64,000 nucleotides of DNA from Trichoplusia ni (Eukaryota; Arthropoda; Insecta; Lepidoptera; Noctuidae). The position numbers and the translations under genes are program-made. The stretch is taken from assembly GCF_003590095.1 (NCBI RefSeq), contig NC_039490.1, positions 9,193,834 through 9,257,833 on the forward strand, given 5' to 3'. Below are positions 36,074 through 47,822 of this stretch, in pieces. The notes under the pieces were generated by a model that ran no database searches, was not told the DNA's origin, and worked only from the letters and a program-made list of their open reading frames with translations. The stretch's first letter is position 1, and each line of letters begins with the position of its first letter.

Positions 36074-36346
36074 CTACCGATATTCCCGACAGCGGATGGC
36101 AACGATATTAATGGACGGCGCTACGTAGATCCATACCCCAGTCAACAAATGCAAGAATCACCAAGAAAGAAGAGATCCACAGTCTACCCTCTCTTCGATA
36201 GGACACTCGGACGAGAATCCGGCTCTTACCAACCTCACCAAGTCAAAATACACGGATACTCGCCTGAACGATACACCTCTTACTTTTCCAATAACAATCT
36301 CAAAAGCCTTTCTAACCCTAAATTACATCTCAATATCATGTCCTAA
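36074..36346 (+). CDS. Possible alternative terminal exon of the SVWC gene
   Basis: An acceptor (TTTATTAATTTAG) is followed by 90 open codons and a stop. They include a basic site RKKRS and a Tyr/Ser/Pro-rich stretch. No good phase-0 donor was found in the preceding exon to use this frame. The plausible donors there (GTGG|GTATGA, GGAG|GTGAAC, and a GC donor at 35577) are phase 1. They would instead give a short tail (TDIPDSGWQRY) ending at 36111. It could be an alternative last exon, a piece of another gene, or a chance frame. Confidence 0.35.
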   Translation, partial: LPIFPTADGNDINGRRYVDPYPSQQMQESPRKKRSTVYPLFDRTLGRESGSYQPHQVKIHGYSPERYTSYFSNNNLKSLSNPKLHLNIMS

Positions 36347-37040
36347 ATACTCATATGTATTACTTTGTTACCTATGTACCTACTATTCGCACTATTTAAC
36401 TATCGTTTTAATTTATAATCTTGTGTAATGCTTTTGTTAGTAGTGTAGAGAACTGATACAAAACACTAATTTAAGCCGTTGTTCTGTTTTTTGTTATTAT
36501 ACAGTAGCAATTTGTTAATCTCTGTATTTGTTGATACATTATTATTAAATGTTTAGTAAATATTTTGATTTCATTAATTTCTAATGACATGTGCAGAACC
36601 CGTTACGCATTAAATATTTTAGTTATCAAAAACTAAATATATTAAAAAAAAATCTGCTGTCAATGGCGAGTGTTTCGAGTAAAAATGAGTTCCAAACATA
36701 AGCATAACATGCAAGCTATCTCTTTCATCCTTGATCTAAATTATAGCTATCTCTTTCTATACCAAAGGAACAGTTTGTTTATAAAATAGTCTGGAACGTG
36801 ACTTTAAATGTTTTCATAGATTGTCAGTGAGAATTTTATTTGTTAGTTTATATGAAACCTGACTGTTTTTATCAACAAATTGGTTCAGAAAAACCTTAAA
36901 AATTACACGATTTCTCAAATAAACTACCAAACTACATATTGATACTACTTCAACATGAAATTATGTGGTAAACGTAACAGGAAAAATTTCGATTAAAATC
37001 ATATTTTTATCGGAAGTTATTAGACAAAAAATTATTTACG
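36347..37040 (+). other. Spacer between the SVWC gene and Atf-2
   Basis: AT-rich, with no coding exon. An ATTAAA near 36545 could be a distal poly(A) signal. The Atf-2 promoter and 5' UTR must lie in its right part or further upstream, but no TATA box is evident near 37041. Confidence 0.4.
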
Positions 37041-40000
37041 ATGGTGGAACCAGCGAAGCCCTTCGCGTGCACCATGCCGGACTGCGGCATGACGTTTACG
37101 AACGAGGATCATTTACATGTACACACGAAAAAGCACGACATGGTTCTATCTTTAGGAATGGAACAAAAGGCCGCTTTCGTCGGTAAGTAACTAATTGAAC
37201 TCATTTTATAGACCACTTTGCACTGAAGTAAAAATTATCAGCCGAGTATTTTAGAAATTATAAAAAATATGGGCTATTGTAGGCACTGTGTAGATTTTGC
37301 TTTTAGACAAGGGATTAGAAAGAAAACCACATTTAATTTAATCGTATCTCATTTATGGTACATTATTTTGGTAATTACTGCAATTTCTGAAACCTATATG
37401 TACGTCATTAATTTACTTGAGATAGGAATATAACATAATTTGATGGTGCGTTAAATTTGATCCCTGAAAAGTTTTCCATTCATAGAATTCGAAATTGTCA
37501 GGACCAACAAGCAGTCTTTGTAGTATCTATCTAGAATTTGGAGTAGTTAACTCAACTGCATGCTTTAATACTCAATATTTTAATGCTTTCCACTTGTACC
37601 TATTCTTAGGTGGTAAAACTTATTAATGAAACAAAAACTTATGGTAAAACATAACATGGACCCTGTTGGGCACAGAATTCTAAGTTGCCGGGACCTAATA
37701 GCAATCTTAGTAGTGTCTGTCTAGAATTTGGAATATTTAACTTAACTGCAGCCATCAAACTAAGTTATTGTTATTCGGTGTAACTAGCTATTATCTTAAT
37801 AAATTTTAATTTAGTAGTTGAAAAACATATCAAACAGATCATTACTGAAAATAGAAAATGAAATAAGAGCTTCTCTTATATCATCTATCTATACTCTATA
37901 CTAATATATAAAGCTGAAGAGTTTGTTTGTTTGTTTGTTTGAACGCGCTAATCTCAGGAACTACTGGTCCAAATTGAAAAATTCTTTTTGTGTTGAATAG
38001 ACCATTCATCGAGGAAGGCTTTAGGCTATATACCATCACGCTGCGACTAATAGGAGCGAAGATACAAAGGAAAATGTGAGAAAAATAAGGCAGGTATAAA
38101 TCATAACTTATATCTTCTAACCACGCGGACGAAATCGCGGGCCTATAGCCTATAGCCTAAAGCCTTCTTCGATGAATGGTCTATTCAACACAAAAAGAAT
38201 TTTTCAATTTGGATCAGTTGTTCCTGAGATTAGCGCATTCAAACAAATAAACAAACTCTTCAGCTTTATATATTAGTATAGATATAAATTTATGCATTCA
38301 TCTTTTTATTTATATTTATTTGTTAGGTATACCAACAGCATAATATACATTTTTAACAAATTAGAAGTTGAATAACATAGTTTCATAGTTTTTTATATAT
38401 TTATGTTTACCAATAGTTAACCAATATGGCTCATTTTAGTCTTGAAATATTCGTAGCAGTCCAGGGAAGGTTTGAATGGTTTTAAAATATGGAAAATTTG
38501 CAAAAAATATATTGTAGATCAACTGTTAGGTAGTACGATGTTCGCCGGGACAGCTTGTAGCTTATATATTTTTATTTTATTTAATAAATAAATACTCACA
38601 ACATTACATACATTGTTCTGAACCCAAAGTAAGTTGCTAAAGCACTTGTGCTATGGAATTCAGATACAACGAAGGTACCACAAACACCCAGACCCGAGAC
38701 AATGTAGTAATGTGAATTTTTACATTGACCCGACCGGGGATCGAGCCCGGGACCTCAGAGCTAGCGACACCTTGAAACCGGTGCGTACGCCACTCGACCA
38801 CGGAGGTCGTCGAATATAATAATAACTGAATCATCACAAACATATTGTAAATACTCAAACTAGAGTGATATCTCCTTGTTTCCAAGTACTGATTAGATAA
38901 GAGTAACTGTGTGATAACAGTATTTAGTTAAATGTAGAGTCAATAATATGGATTGAACTGGATAAACCTAGTTCATCAAGGTTTATTATATTAACCGGAA
39001 TTGTTATGTATGTGTTCTGAGTCTGGGTGTCTTGTGTATGTGACTTGACCCTGTGACCTGTGACCCTTCGCGATACGAGGATTTAATTCCTTATTGCGGG
39101 AGACGTTTCTTTTTTTAATAAATCCGCTCAATCCTCCGAAAAACGAATAGGGCGCTTAAAAATTTAGTGACTATGTATATGAATTAACTAGCTGTTGCCC
39201 GCGACTTCGTCCCCGTGATTAGAAGATATAAGTTATGATTTATACCTGCCCTGTTTTTTTCACATTTTCCATTTTATCTTAGCTCCTATTAGTCGCAGCG
39301 TGATGGTTTATAGCCTAAAGCCTTCCTTGATGGATTAGACCATCCATCCTCAACACAAAAATATTTTTTCAATTTGGACCAGTTCCTGAGATTAGCGCGT
39401 TCAAACAAACAAACAAACTCTTCAGCTTTATATATTAGTATATAGAGTATAGATGAGCAAATCCTCGTATAAGTAAATATTACGGGCTGCTTTGAGTTCG
39501 AAGTGAGAAAAAATAAGCAAACATAGCCGCCCTAGGCCCGGGCATACTGAGCTGGGAAAATCCGCCCCTGGAAACAACAACTTGTTCTAGCCTGGGCGCT
39601 TTTATCAGGTGATTTGAATGTATATGCAACCACCCAAAACAGAATTCTTAGATTCCTTAACGTGAGTCCCGATAAGTCTCTGAAATAGTGACCTTATCGG
39701 GACCCCACTAGTCTTATCAAGTTATCACTGTACATAATTATAGTCGACTAGATGAACCTGTATTGTTCCGAATTCAAGTGTACTCCGATAATAACTCGAA
39801 GTCCAATATTATTTTTACTTCTTACTATGTGGTTGATGTACAAACTGGTGTCAGAGTGTTTAACGGCCTCATGCTGGCAAAGGAGGCGGCTGACGATGCG
39901 AGACACAATTGCGGCCTAGCCACCTTGGCAGACGCTCTGGGCGTCGGCCCGACCCAGCCACCGTAAGCGTGGGCCGGTAAGTGATGGGTAGCTCACCGCC

Positions 40001-43000
40001 CGATCAGGCCCAGGCCGGTACCGGACGGCGCGGTCAGAGAGATGTCAGCAAGCTCTGTGGAGCCCATTAGGGCTGATGCATGCGGGGTAGCGGGATTGTC
40101 CGAAAGGGTTATCGTGGTCCCAGTATAAGACGGCAATCAAGGAACATGGGTGGGTTTTAGTCAATAGGAGTCTAACATTCCGTTCCGCTCAACCAGAAGG
40201 GGGTAGAAGCCAGAAAAGAAGGTTACCTTAAGAGAGAGAAGACCGAGTGTTGTGGGGAGAATTGGGAAAAGCCTATGTCCATCAGTGGACCATGATAGGC
40301 AAAGTAGGTTAAATAATTGTTGATTGAATTATCAAACCCAGACCTCCTACACCAAAGCACCTATCTAATAATAGAACTATAATCTCCCATCTGTTCCGTA
40401 AACAGATATAATATCTTATCTAAAGATAACGCAATCATTAGTGTCTCATTTGGTTAATCAGCCAAAACTTATAATGATAAAATTATGTCTTTATAATATA
40501 TCTATTTGTTAAATTTAATTTTACATTGACCGTACAGTAGATGTTAAAAAAAGGAAATTTAATATAGTTTCCTAAGATGATAGTTTAAATTTATGTTTTC
40601 TAAAATATTTAGGTTTTAAAGATTGAATATCATTTAAATGTTTAGGTTGTAAAAGTGTATTTTTGTGCTTTAAAAATGTGTGAGTGGCGATTAAAATGTT
40701 GTGAGTATACTAAGTTTTATAAATTAAAAATAAATGCTATTTAAGAAAGTATATTTCACATATTGTTGAATGATAGTCAGTGTGTTAGTTCTTATTCTAA
40801 AATCTCCTATAAAAATATTCTATACGCTCCATAACGAATCCACAATAGGAAAGAAGACTGGGTATAAAAAGAAAAAATCTCATTAGTCCCTCAGTTAGAT
40901 AATTGAAAAGTATGAGACACGTATTTTTTCCTTTTTCAGAAAAACTAGATTAATTGCTTTAAAGTTTAGGAGGGGGGAGCTTGTGACGTAACGATAGAGT
41001 AAAATTTATACTCAATCGTGACGTCACGCGTAAGTTTAATTCACTGTAATTTGGTCAATTTATGTTTGCGGGACAAACTACAAGACGAACACTGCAAAAA
41101 AATAAATGTCATCACCTATTAGAATGTTAACAATTTAGTTGTGTAAGTCTTGTTCTTGATGATGTAGCTTATATTTAACCCATGAGTCTAAGGCGGTCTA
41201 AAAGTTTAACTCATAAGTCAGATGTTGAAATGGACTAGATGAAAAAAAACATAAAAATAATTAATAGAAAGAAAATATAATATTTCAACAAAAATTACAA
41301 ACCCTTTCAGTTACTTTAACTGACAAACTTATAGACCAAAAATCTATATCTATACTTACTCTATAGTACTCTATACTAATACTAATACTAATAGCCTGCC
41401 AATTTAATTACATTACCATGTGTAGAGAGGCAGGTGTCATAGTTTTCTGGAAAATCCAACTAACTGGTCCACATAACTTATCATAATATAATAGCCTAAT
41501 TGTTCATACACACATTCTTGCAATAGTTTTGTATCTACTTTGGATTCTTCATGTCCGTTCTCCCATAGAGCGGAGATGAATGATCCCTAGTAGATACCCC
41601 ATCACATATTAGATTAAAATTCTCAACAAGGCCTCTACATGTTGGACCCGTGTCCCCGTGCAAGCCTTTAAAAAGGACCGGGTCTCTTCACATGAAGTGA
41701 TCCCGTGACTGTAAAGAGATACTAATACTAATACTAATCTATACTTCTATACTAATACATAAACCTGAAGAGTTTGTTTGTTTGTTTGAACGCGCTAATC
41801 TCAGGAAGTACCGGTCCAAATTGAAAAAATCTTTTTGTGTTGAGTAGACAATTAATCGAGAAAGGCTTTAGGCTATAAACCATCACGCTGCGACTAATAG
41901 GAGCGAAGATACAATGGAAAATGTGAAAAAAAAACAGGACGGGTATAAATCATAACTTACATCTTCTTCTACCCACGGGAACGAAGTCGCGGGCAACAGC
42001 TAGTACTATATAAAGCTGAAGAGTTTGTTTGTTTGTTTGAACGCACTAATCTCAGTTACTACTGGTCCAAATTGAAAAAATCTTTTTGTGTTGAATAGAC
42101 TAATAATCGAGGAAGGCTTTAGGCTATAAACCATCGCTGCGACTAATAGGAGCTAAGATACAATGGAAAATGTGAAAAAAAACCGAGCAGGTATATCTAA
42201 ATCATAACTTACATCTTCTACCCACGGGGACGAAGTCGCGGGCAACAGCTAGTAGTCTATAAGTGACAAATTTTTGATCGTTTCTGAACACTTTATCTAG
42301 CATCACACATTCTAAACTATAATTACCATTGTTCCTCGAAGCGGACCAAACGCCGACCCCGACCCGCTTCATCCGCAACTGCGAGGAGGTCGGCCTGTTC
42401 CAGGACCTGCAGAATGTCAACCCCTTCGACGAGGGATTCAAGAGGGCCATGGAGACCAAGTGAGTCCATCCTAGTACCTGATTAACTAAGTAGGTACTCG
42501 GCACACTAGTGATTTTTAAAGCACGTTGGTCTAGTGGTTAATGGCCCTGACTGCTGTACCTGAGGTCGTGGGTTCGATTCCCACCCAGGACAAATGTTTT
42601 AGTGATGAGCAGGATCGTTTGTTCTGTGTTTGGATGTAATTTATTTATATTATGTATGCATTTAGAAATATATAAGTATGTTTACGAGTTGTCTATTTTA
42701 CTCGTAACACAAGCTTTGCTTAGTTTGAGATTATTTATCAGAGGGAATTTGCAGGTTTAATTTTTTCTAAGTCTGGGTGTCTTGTGCATGCGAATTGAGT
42801 GTAAAACCAGGATCAACCTCCCCAAAAACGAACATAAAAGGTTTCCCAATTTGATATCTACCTAAACATACTAAAAATCTCTTTGGAAAAGCACTCTTTA
42901 AGTTGAGATAAAAAATATGACTAAGCCTTTCCTCGTTACCTAAAGTATTCTTAATGAATTTCATTCTGCCTATATCAAGTATGTCTTATATTTTTCCTAG

Positions 43001-45275
43001 ACACGGTATCCTCTCCCTGGAGAGCGCGCTGGCCTCCTCCTCCGACGAGCTGCACACTCCTCAGATGGTGTTCCCTCTGCTCGACGGAGACTCGGCCCTC
43101 TTCAGCACCACCAACAACCAGAGGAATATTACTATTAGCAGGTTAGTGAGAGTGTTGTAGTGAAAGATAGGAGTATAGTGAGGAAATTGGTATGAAAAAC
43201 TCTGAACGATCCTTGAAATAAATATAAGTAGTTAGTCAGATGTGTTAAAAATATTGCAAGAAATCTTAGTCTTCATATAAAAATTAAATATATTTATTAA
43301 GCACTGGTTAAATGAAAAAATATCCACAATTTTGGGAAATTTCCTTTAACTAGCAAATTCAACTTTAGGTAGCAACATGTATTTATTAGTTTCAGTTTTA
43401 CAAGTATGCTTTGCATACATGCCTTTAAATAGCTTTTCCGATCTAAAACAATTTAAAATAAAGAGGCCGCACAGTTTGTATACGCTCGGAGATATTTCAT
43501 CTCAAAGGCAATAAGTTTTTACTTTTAATAATATAAAAAGCCTTTAATCTACTTATTTATTAGATTCTAAATTAACTTTAAAATGACTTGTTTCCGTCAG
43601 ATCATCAAGCGACGAATCCGGTGCCGTAAAAGAGTTTGAAACAACAACAATATCGAAATTAACAAATGAAGTGACCACCATCAGTAGGATAGTCGGCAAA
43701 ACTGAAGAGAAAGTCGACGAACGAAATAAAGACATCAGAAAAGATTCCGTCTCATACACAAATAACGTTATAAAAATAAGTAATCTCGTTAGAAAGGACA
43801 GTGTAGAGAAAAATCCAGTGCAAACCCTCATTTATGAAGACACAGTTATTAGAGATGGCAATGTTGTCTCAAAAGAACACACGGAGAAACTACAAGAAGT
43901 CCCGCCCATCATGAGCCAGAAGTCGCTGGACTTCATAGTCGATAGTCTCAATTCCGACTTTGAGGACACCGCCAAAAAAAAGTCGAAGGCAAATGAAGAT
44001 GATTATGAAGTTATAATTAAACTTCCTAACGGAAAACAGGTTAGAATGCGCGCAGTAGACGAAGTTACAGAGAAAACCACCGCCAAAGAAGCTCTGAAAA
44101 AAGTTCTTACCGACAAAGTTGAAAAGAATAATCTACAAAGATTAAATAATGTTAGTGGACCAAGTGTAGTACCTATAGCAACCAGTATCCCAGCTGGTAC
44201 TTTAATCCCTGTCACTTTAGTGCCAAGTGTAGTGCAGAAGGTGCCGATTACGCCTCTCAAAGTGGCGAAAGTGTTTGATAAGAAGCCCGTGAAGAGGAAA
44301 GTTAAGAGTGAGTGTGTGAGCGAGACAAGTGCGAGTGCGAAAGAGACGGAGAAGAAGAATGGACTGCCGAAGAACTTGGATAGCAGGAGTGCGGCGTCCA
44401 GGAGATATAGGTAGGGGGTACTTGGGTTAATGGTCAATTTTTAATGGAATCTATACTTAATGTTTGATAATACAGATGATTTTTTTTAATAACAAATAGC
44501 GTTTTTTTTAAAACATGAAGGAGTGAGTTAATCGTTGCATCATCTAATAAGTATGATTGTCTCTTCCAGGGCAAGATTAAAAGAATCGTGGGTGAAACAA
44601 GCTCAGGAGAATGAGAAACTACGTGAGTTGAATGGGAAGCTGTTGGCGGAGCGCGCCTTCTTCCGCACCGCCATCAGCGAACACCTCAAGAAGTGCCCCG
44701 ACGCAGCTGACTTGAGTGAGTTGGAGAATGTTTCTATTGCCTTATATTATAATATATATAGCCTGCTTTTGAACCCACTGGTGGGCAAAGGCCTCCCCCA
44801 AAGAATGAATAAAATGTAGATTTTTATTGCTACTAAATTAAAAAGAAATATGAAAACAATATTTTCTACTTTAATAAAAAAACAATTATAAAATATTAAT
44901 AGAGTTAGTGCTAAAAAAGTAAAAAAATAACCTGTCAAGTGTGCGAGTTGGGTGCGTTACTCTGAGAGTTCCGTAAATATAGACGAAATACATATACAAT
45001 ACATCAACTGTGGAAATATCTACCGTCTATTTAGAACTATAAAGGTTCACGAGGCCTGGAGACAACTGAATACACAGCTGTTCCTCAGTATAAATCCTTG
45101 AAAATCTACTTAGAATCTGACAAAAAGTCTAGAATTATAAGGGGATTCGAATGAACCCTGACCACATTTTACTTATTCACTTCACTTATTTGAAACAAAC
45201 AATATTGAATTAGGCAATTATTTATATTAATGATAACATTTTATTGTTTCAGGAAAGATTCTAGAGAAGATTTAG
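37041..45275 (+). CDS. Atf-2: Activating transcription factor 2 (Atf-2), six exons
   Basis: Exons 37041-37182, 42342-42459, 43001-43141, 43601-44410, 44570-44715 and 45253-45275 give 459 aa. The N-terminus has a C2H2 finger (C10, C15, H28, H32) in the sequence FTNEDHLHVHTKKHD. The ATF2/ATF7 hallmark DQTPTPTRF follows at residues 49-57. T51 and T53 correspond to the p38/JNK phosphorylation sites, and RNCEEVGLFQDL continues the activation domain. The middle is a long low-similarity region. The C-terminus has a basic stretch and zipper (SRSAASRRYRARLKESWVKQ, then LRELNGKLLAERAFF, HLKKCPDAA) aligning with the ATF2 bZIP. It is diverged and lacks the invariant basic-region Asn. Splicing at 44715 to a 23-base last exon is inferred; without it the frame reads to 44819. 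Intron 1 is over 5 kb and repeat-filled. Confidence 0.88.
37895..38281. mobile_element. Two Helitron-like copies in inverted arrangement
   Basis: A plus-strand copy (37895-38142) is truncated just before its CTAG end. It abuts a truncated minus-strand copy (38143-38281). Both lie in Atf-2 intron 1. The mirror arrangement makes a potential large stem of about 130 bases. Confidence 0.6.
38575..38811 (-). repeat. tRNA-like SINE, family A, in Atf-2 intron 1
   Basis: Near-intact inverted copy. The B box on the minus strand reads CCCGGGCTCGATCCCC, with one change from the consensus. Confidence 0.75.
39188..39453 (-). mobile_element. Helitron-like non-autonomous element in Atf-2 intron 1
   Basis: Complete inverted copy with CTAG at its left end and GA (TC reversed) at its right end. 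Confidence 0.65.
39666..39703. other. Perfect 11-bp hairpin in Atf-2 intron 1
   Basis: GTCCCGATAAG and CTTATCGGGAC are separated by 16 bases. The hairpin is intronic and no larger TIR structure is visible around it. Confidence 0.5.
39830..40300 (+). repeat. GC-rich LINE-like remnant in Atf-2 intron 1
   Basis: The GC-rich block contains 'gtaagtgatgggtagctcaccgcccgatc' and 'gagagatgtcagcaagctc', shared with 7915-8060. A 67-codon frame (39763-39966) inside it shows no recognisable domain. Confidence 0.5.
41738..42252 (+). mobile_element. Tandem pair of Helitron-like copies in Atf-2 intron 1
   Basis: The first copy (41738-42003) ends CAGCTAG and the second (42004-42252) starts immediately with a truncated 5' end. 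It ends in CTAG again, 90 bases before the exon at 42342. An (ACTAAT)n microsatellite precedes the pair. Confidence 0.65.
42521..42736 (+). repeat. tRNA-like SINE, family B, in Atf-2 intron 2
   Basis: Starts GTTGGTCTAGTGGTTAATGG, with an intact B box GGGTTCGATTCCC. Confidence 0.75.
44521..44550. mobile_element. TIR remnant of family F beside the bZIP-exon acceptor
   Basis: 'gtgagttaatcgttgcatca' followed by 'tctaataa' matches the right terminal repeat of the family F element with a few changes. It ends about 18 bases before the AG of the acceptor at 44568-44569. Confidence 0.5.
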
Positions 45276-45361
45276 TGATTTGACTGAGGTTTGCATCTTG
45301 AAGAGAATAATATTTATTTGAAAAAATGTTGTTATAATAGGTGCTGAATAACATTTCATCT

Positions 45362-45714
45362 TTGGCCTAGCCTTTTCCCAACTATGTTGGGGTCGGCTAC
45401 CAGTCCAACCGGTTTCAGCTAAGTACCAGTGTTTTACAAGGAGCGACTGCCTATCTGACCTCCTCAACCCAGTTACCTGGGCAACACGATACCTCTTGGT
45501 TAGACTGGCTGTCAGACTTTTTCAAGCTTCTGACTACCTGTAACGACTGTCAAAGATGTAGGAATAACAGCCGGGACCCACAATTTAACGTGCCTTCCGA
45601 AACACGGAGGAACTCGTTATGACAAAGATGGTCACCCATCTACAGACCAACCGCGTCAAACATAGCTTAACCTGTGATCGTATCACTTATGCGGTTATAG
45701 CTTAGTCACGAGCT
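45362..45714 (-). repeat. 5S-like SINE, family D, full-length
   Basis: The clearest copy. Its minus-strand head reads CGATCACAGGTTAAGC, then GACGCGGTTGGTCTGTAGA and TGGGTGACC, close to the 5S rRNA internal promoter. It ends in the tail 'caacatagttgggaaaaggc'. Confidence 0.7.
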
Positions 45715-45949
45715 CCTCAGGTGCTGAATAACATTAGGTCCAAATATTCTATTGGAATACATGGACCTTATGATCAAAAATGTAGTTAGAAATGGAATTA
45801 ATGGTTTGAAACACTGCACTTTCGAGGAATTGACTAAATATATTATAGAATAATTAGCAAATACGTTCTTGCCCGAATTTCTACAGCTCTCTAGATAGTA
45901 GAGTATACTGAGATTGGCAATAAGTTTTCTAATTATGAAGATTTTTATC

Positions 45950-46105
45950 CACCAGCCTGTTATTCTGCACAGGCCTCTACCCATATTCAGAATGTTTGAA
46001 CATTCATCACCACGCTAGCTCACTGCCGGCGATTACAGATTCCAATATTTGGTATCCAGGTTTCCTCACGATGTTTTCCTACACCGTTTGGTGGTGTCTT
46101 AAAAT
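45950..46105 (+). repeat. Retroelement-like repeat (same family as 3948-4090)
   Basis: Has the shared phrases 'gcacaggcctctacccatat' and 'caggtttcctcacgatgttt'. Confidence 0.5.
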
Positions 46106-46418
46106 AAGAAAGTAAATATGAATTTGAAAAGATCATATTGGTAAATGGAAATGAGAAAAGGCGGCAAATTATCATATAAAAATTCGATGTTCCGCGCGCG
46201 AACGAAGCAAACAAAGAGGTGTAAGTTTACTTCATGACAGGAGCTTTTTTTTAAGATTCCTACTTTGGGCGCCAAAGCATCAATCCGCCCCGGGCGACGG
46301 TGACCCAAGCTACGCCACTGCTTGGATCCTCGGTCATAAAGATTCGTTTATTGAACTGCATGACCACCTCATCATTTCATACTTTTTAATAGTAAATTAC
46401 AAGATGATGAAATGTATT

Positions 46419-46560
46419 TAAATGATGCAACAGTTTACTCACGCGTATTTATCGGTATTGCCCGATTATAATTAGTTTTGGAGATCGAATCGAGACCTTG
46501 GCCGCCGCGTCAGCTCATGATTAAGGACTCCGGTTGGGTCCAAATACGCATGAGTAAACT
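46419..46560. mobile_element. TIR element, family F, internally altered
   Basis: Left arm 'aaatgatgcaacagtttact' and right arm 'atacgcatgagtaaac' flank the family core 'gattaaggactccggttggg'. The 'actagtcgggctacc' half is lost. Confidence 0.6.
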
Positions 46561-47691
46561 TTTAAAATATATAAATATCCCAATACCTACCTGATTTATA
46601 TTAAAATTGACGAAACATTTAAGAAAAAGTGCCTTAAACTATAGAAACCTGTATAAATACATAAGTTGTTGAATTGTGAATACTCTTTTAGTGTTATTAT
46701 TTATTTTAATTCTGATTTTATTTATTTCAACCATAATTATGTTCCAAATACTACACGTAGCGGATATCTAGTCCAGTCTTAATTAAACTGCCATAGGCTA
46801 GCCCGTAGTTCGTTAACATATTATATTTAGAACAAAGATGACAGACCACATATATTTAGATGAACTAATCATATTTATATTTATATGGTAAACAGTTGAT
46901 ATTTTTTAAATTATTGCATTCAAAAACTAAATTTTCTATTTTGATGCACAGATTTCTTTTACAAAATCTTTTTTCTCCTAAAAATTACATCCCGAATAAT
47001 CCTTGTGCCGCAAGCTTTTCACAAAAATTCAAGTCACATTTCATTGACGTATTTCCGCCACATGTTGTATTTTGGACAACTTATCTATTAACTATTATTT
47101 TTTTACGAGAATTTATATTGCAATTTGTATATATTTGCCATTCCAGTATTGTAATTAAATTGATTGAATGTTATTTATTGTAATTAGTTGATGTACGTGT
47201 AAATAAAATCGTTTTTATGTAATTTGCTATTTATTTTGTGTGTTGAACATTATTCCTCAACCACTTGATCATTTTCCTTACTCCTTAATCAATGAAACAA
47301 TCAATTATCGCGGTCTAATGGACATAGGCCTCCCCCATGTTGCGCCACAACACCCGGTTCTGCCTTTTCCGCATCCAGTCGAACACAGATACCGGGATTT
47401 TTTAAACGACTCCAGCTGGTTGGGAGGTAGGGGAAGGATGGGCAGTTAGGAGACATGGTCAACCCCCTTTTGTTCTGATTTGATTGTAGTTTTTCAACAC
47501 TGACAACACTGTTCATCCATAGACTATCTGTCATATCTGTGAGTTGTGAAACACAAACACGTTTGCAGGTTTTGCGCTCGTAAAAGTAAATATTTTGTGG
47601 CGGTTTCGAATCATTATAAAGGGAAAACTACTGAAAGTTATGTGTATTTTCTATTATTAATCTAATGTTCATTAACTTATCTATAAATTAA

Positions 47692-47822
47692 ACGGGGTAT
47701 TTCACAAATATACTGCTCGAAGACACTCAGACTCAGAAGGAGCATTCGCAGATAACACAAATGCCTTGTCCTACGCGGGGATTGAACCCGCGTGGTGATC
47801 TCAACCACTCGGCTATCCGTCC
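47692..47822 (-). repeat. Family C SINE, partial
   Basis: Inverted copy with A box TAGCCGAGTGGTTGAGA and B box GGTTCAATCCCC. It has a deletion between the boxes. Confidence 0.65.

Noticed and set aside
43553..44437. Minus-strand frames opposite Atf-2 exon 4
   Set aside because: They are antisense shadows of the long coding exon and have hydrophobic, motif-free translations.
44716..44819. Atf-2 C-terminus read straight through to 44819
   Set aside because: The read-through part is low-complexity and includes a LINE-like phrase. A GTGAGT donor at 44716 and acceptor at 45252 give a short in-phase end. Read-through as a minor form is not excluded.
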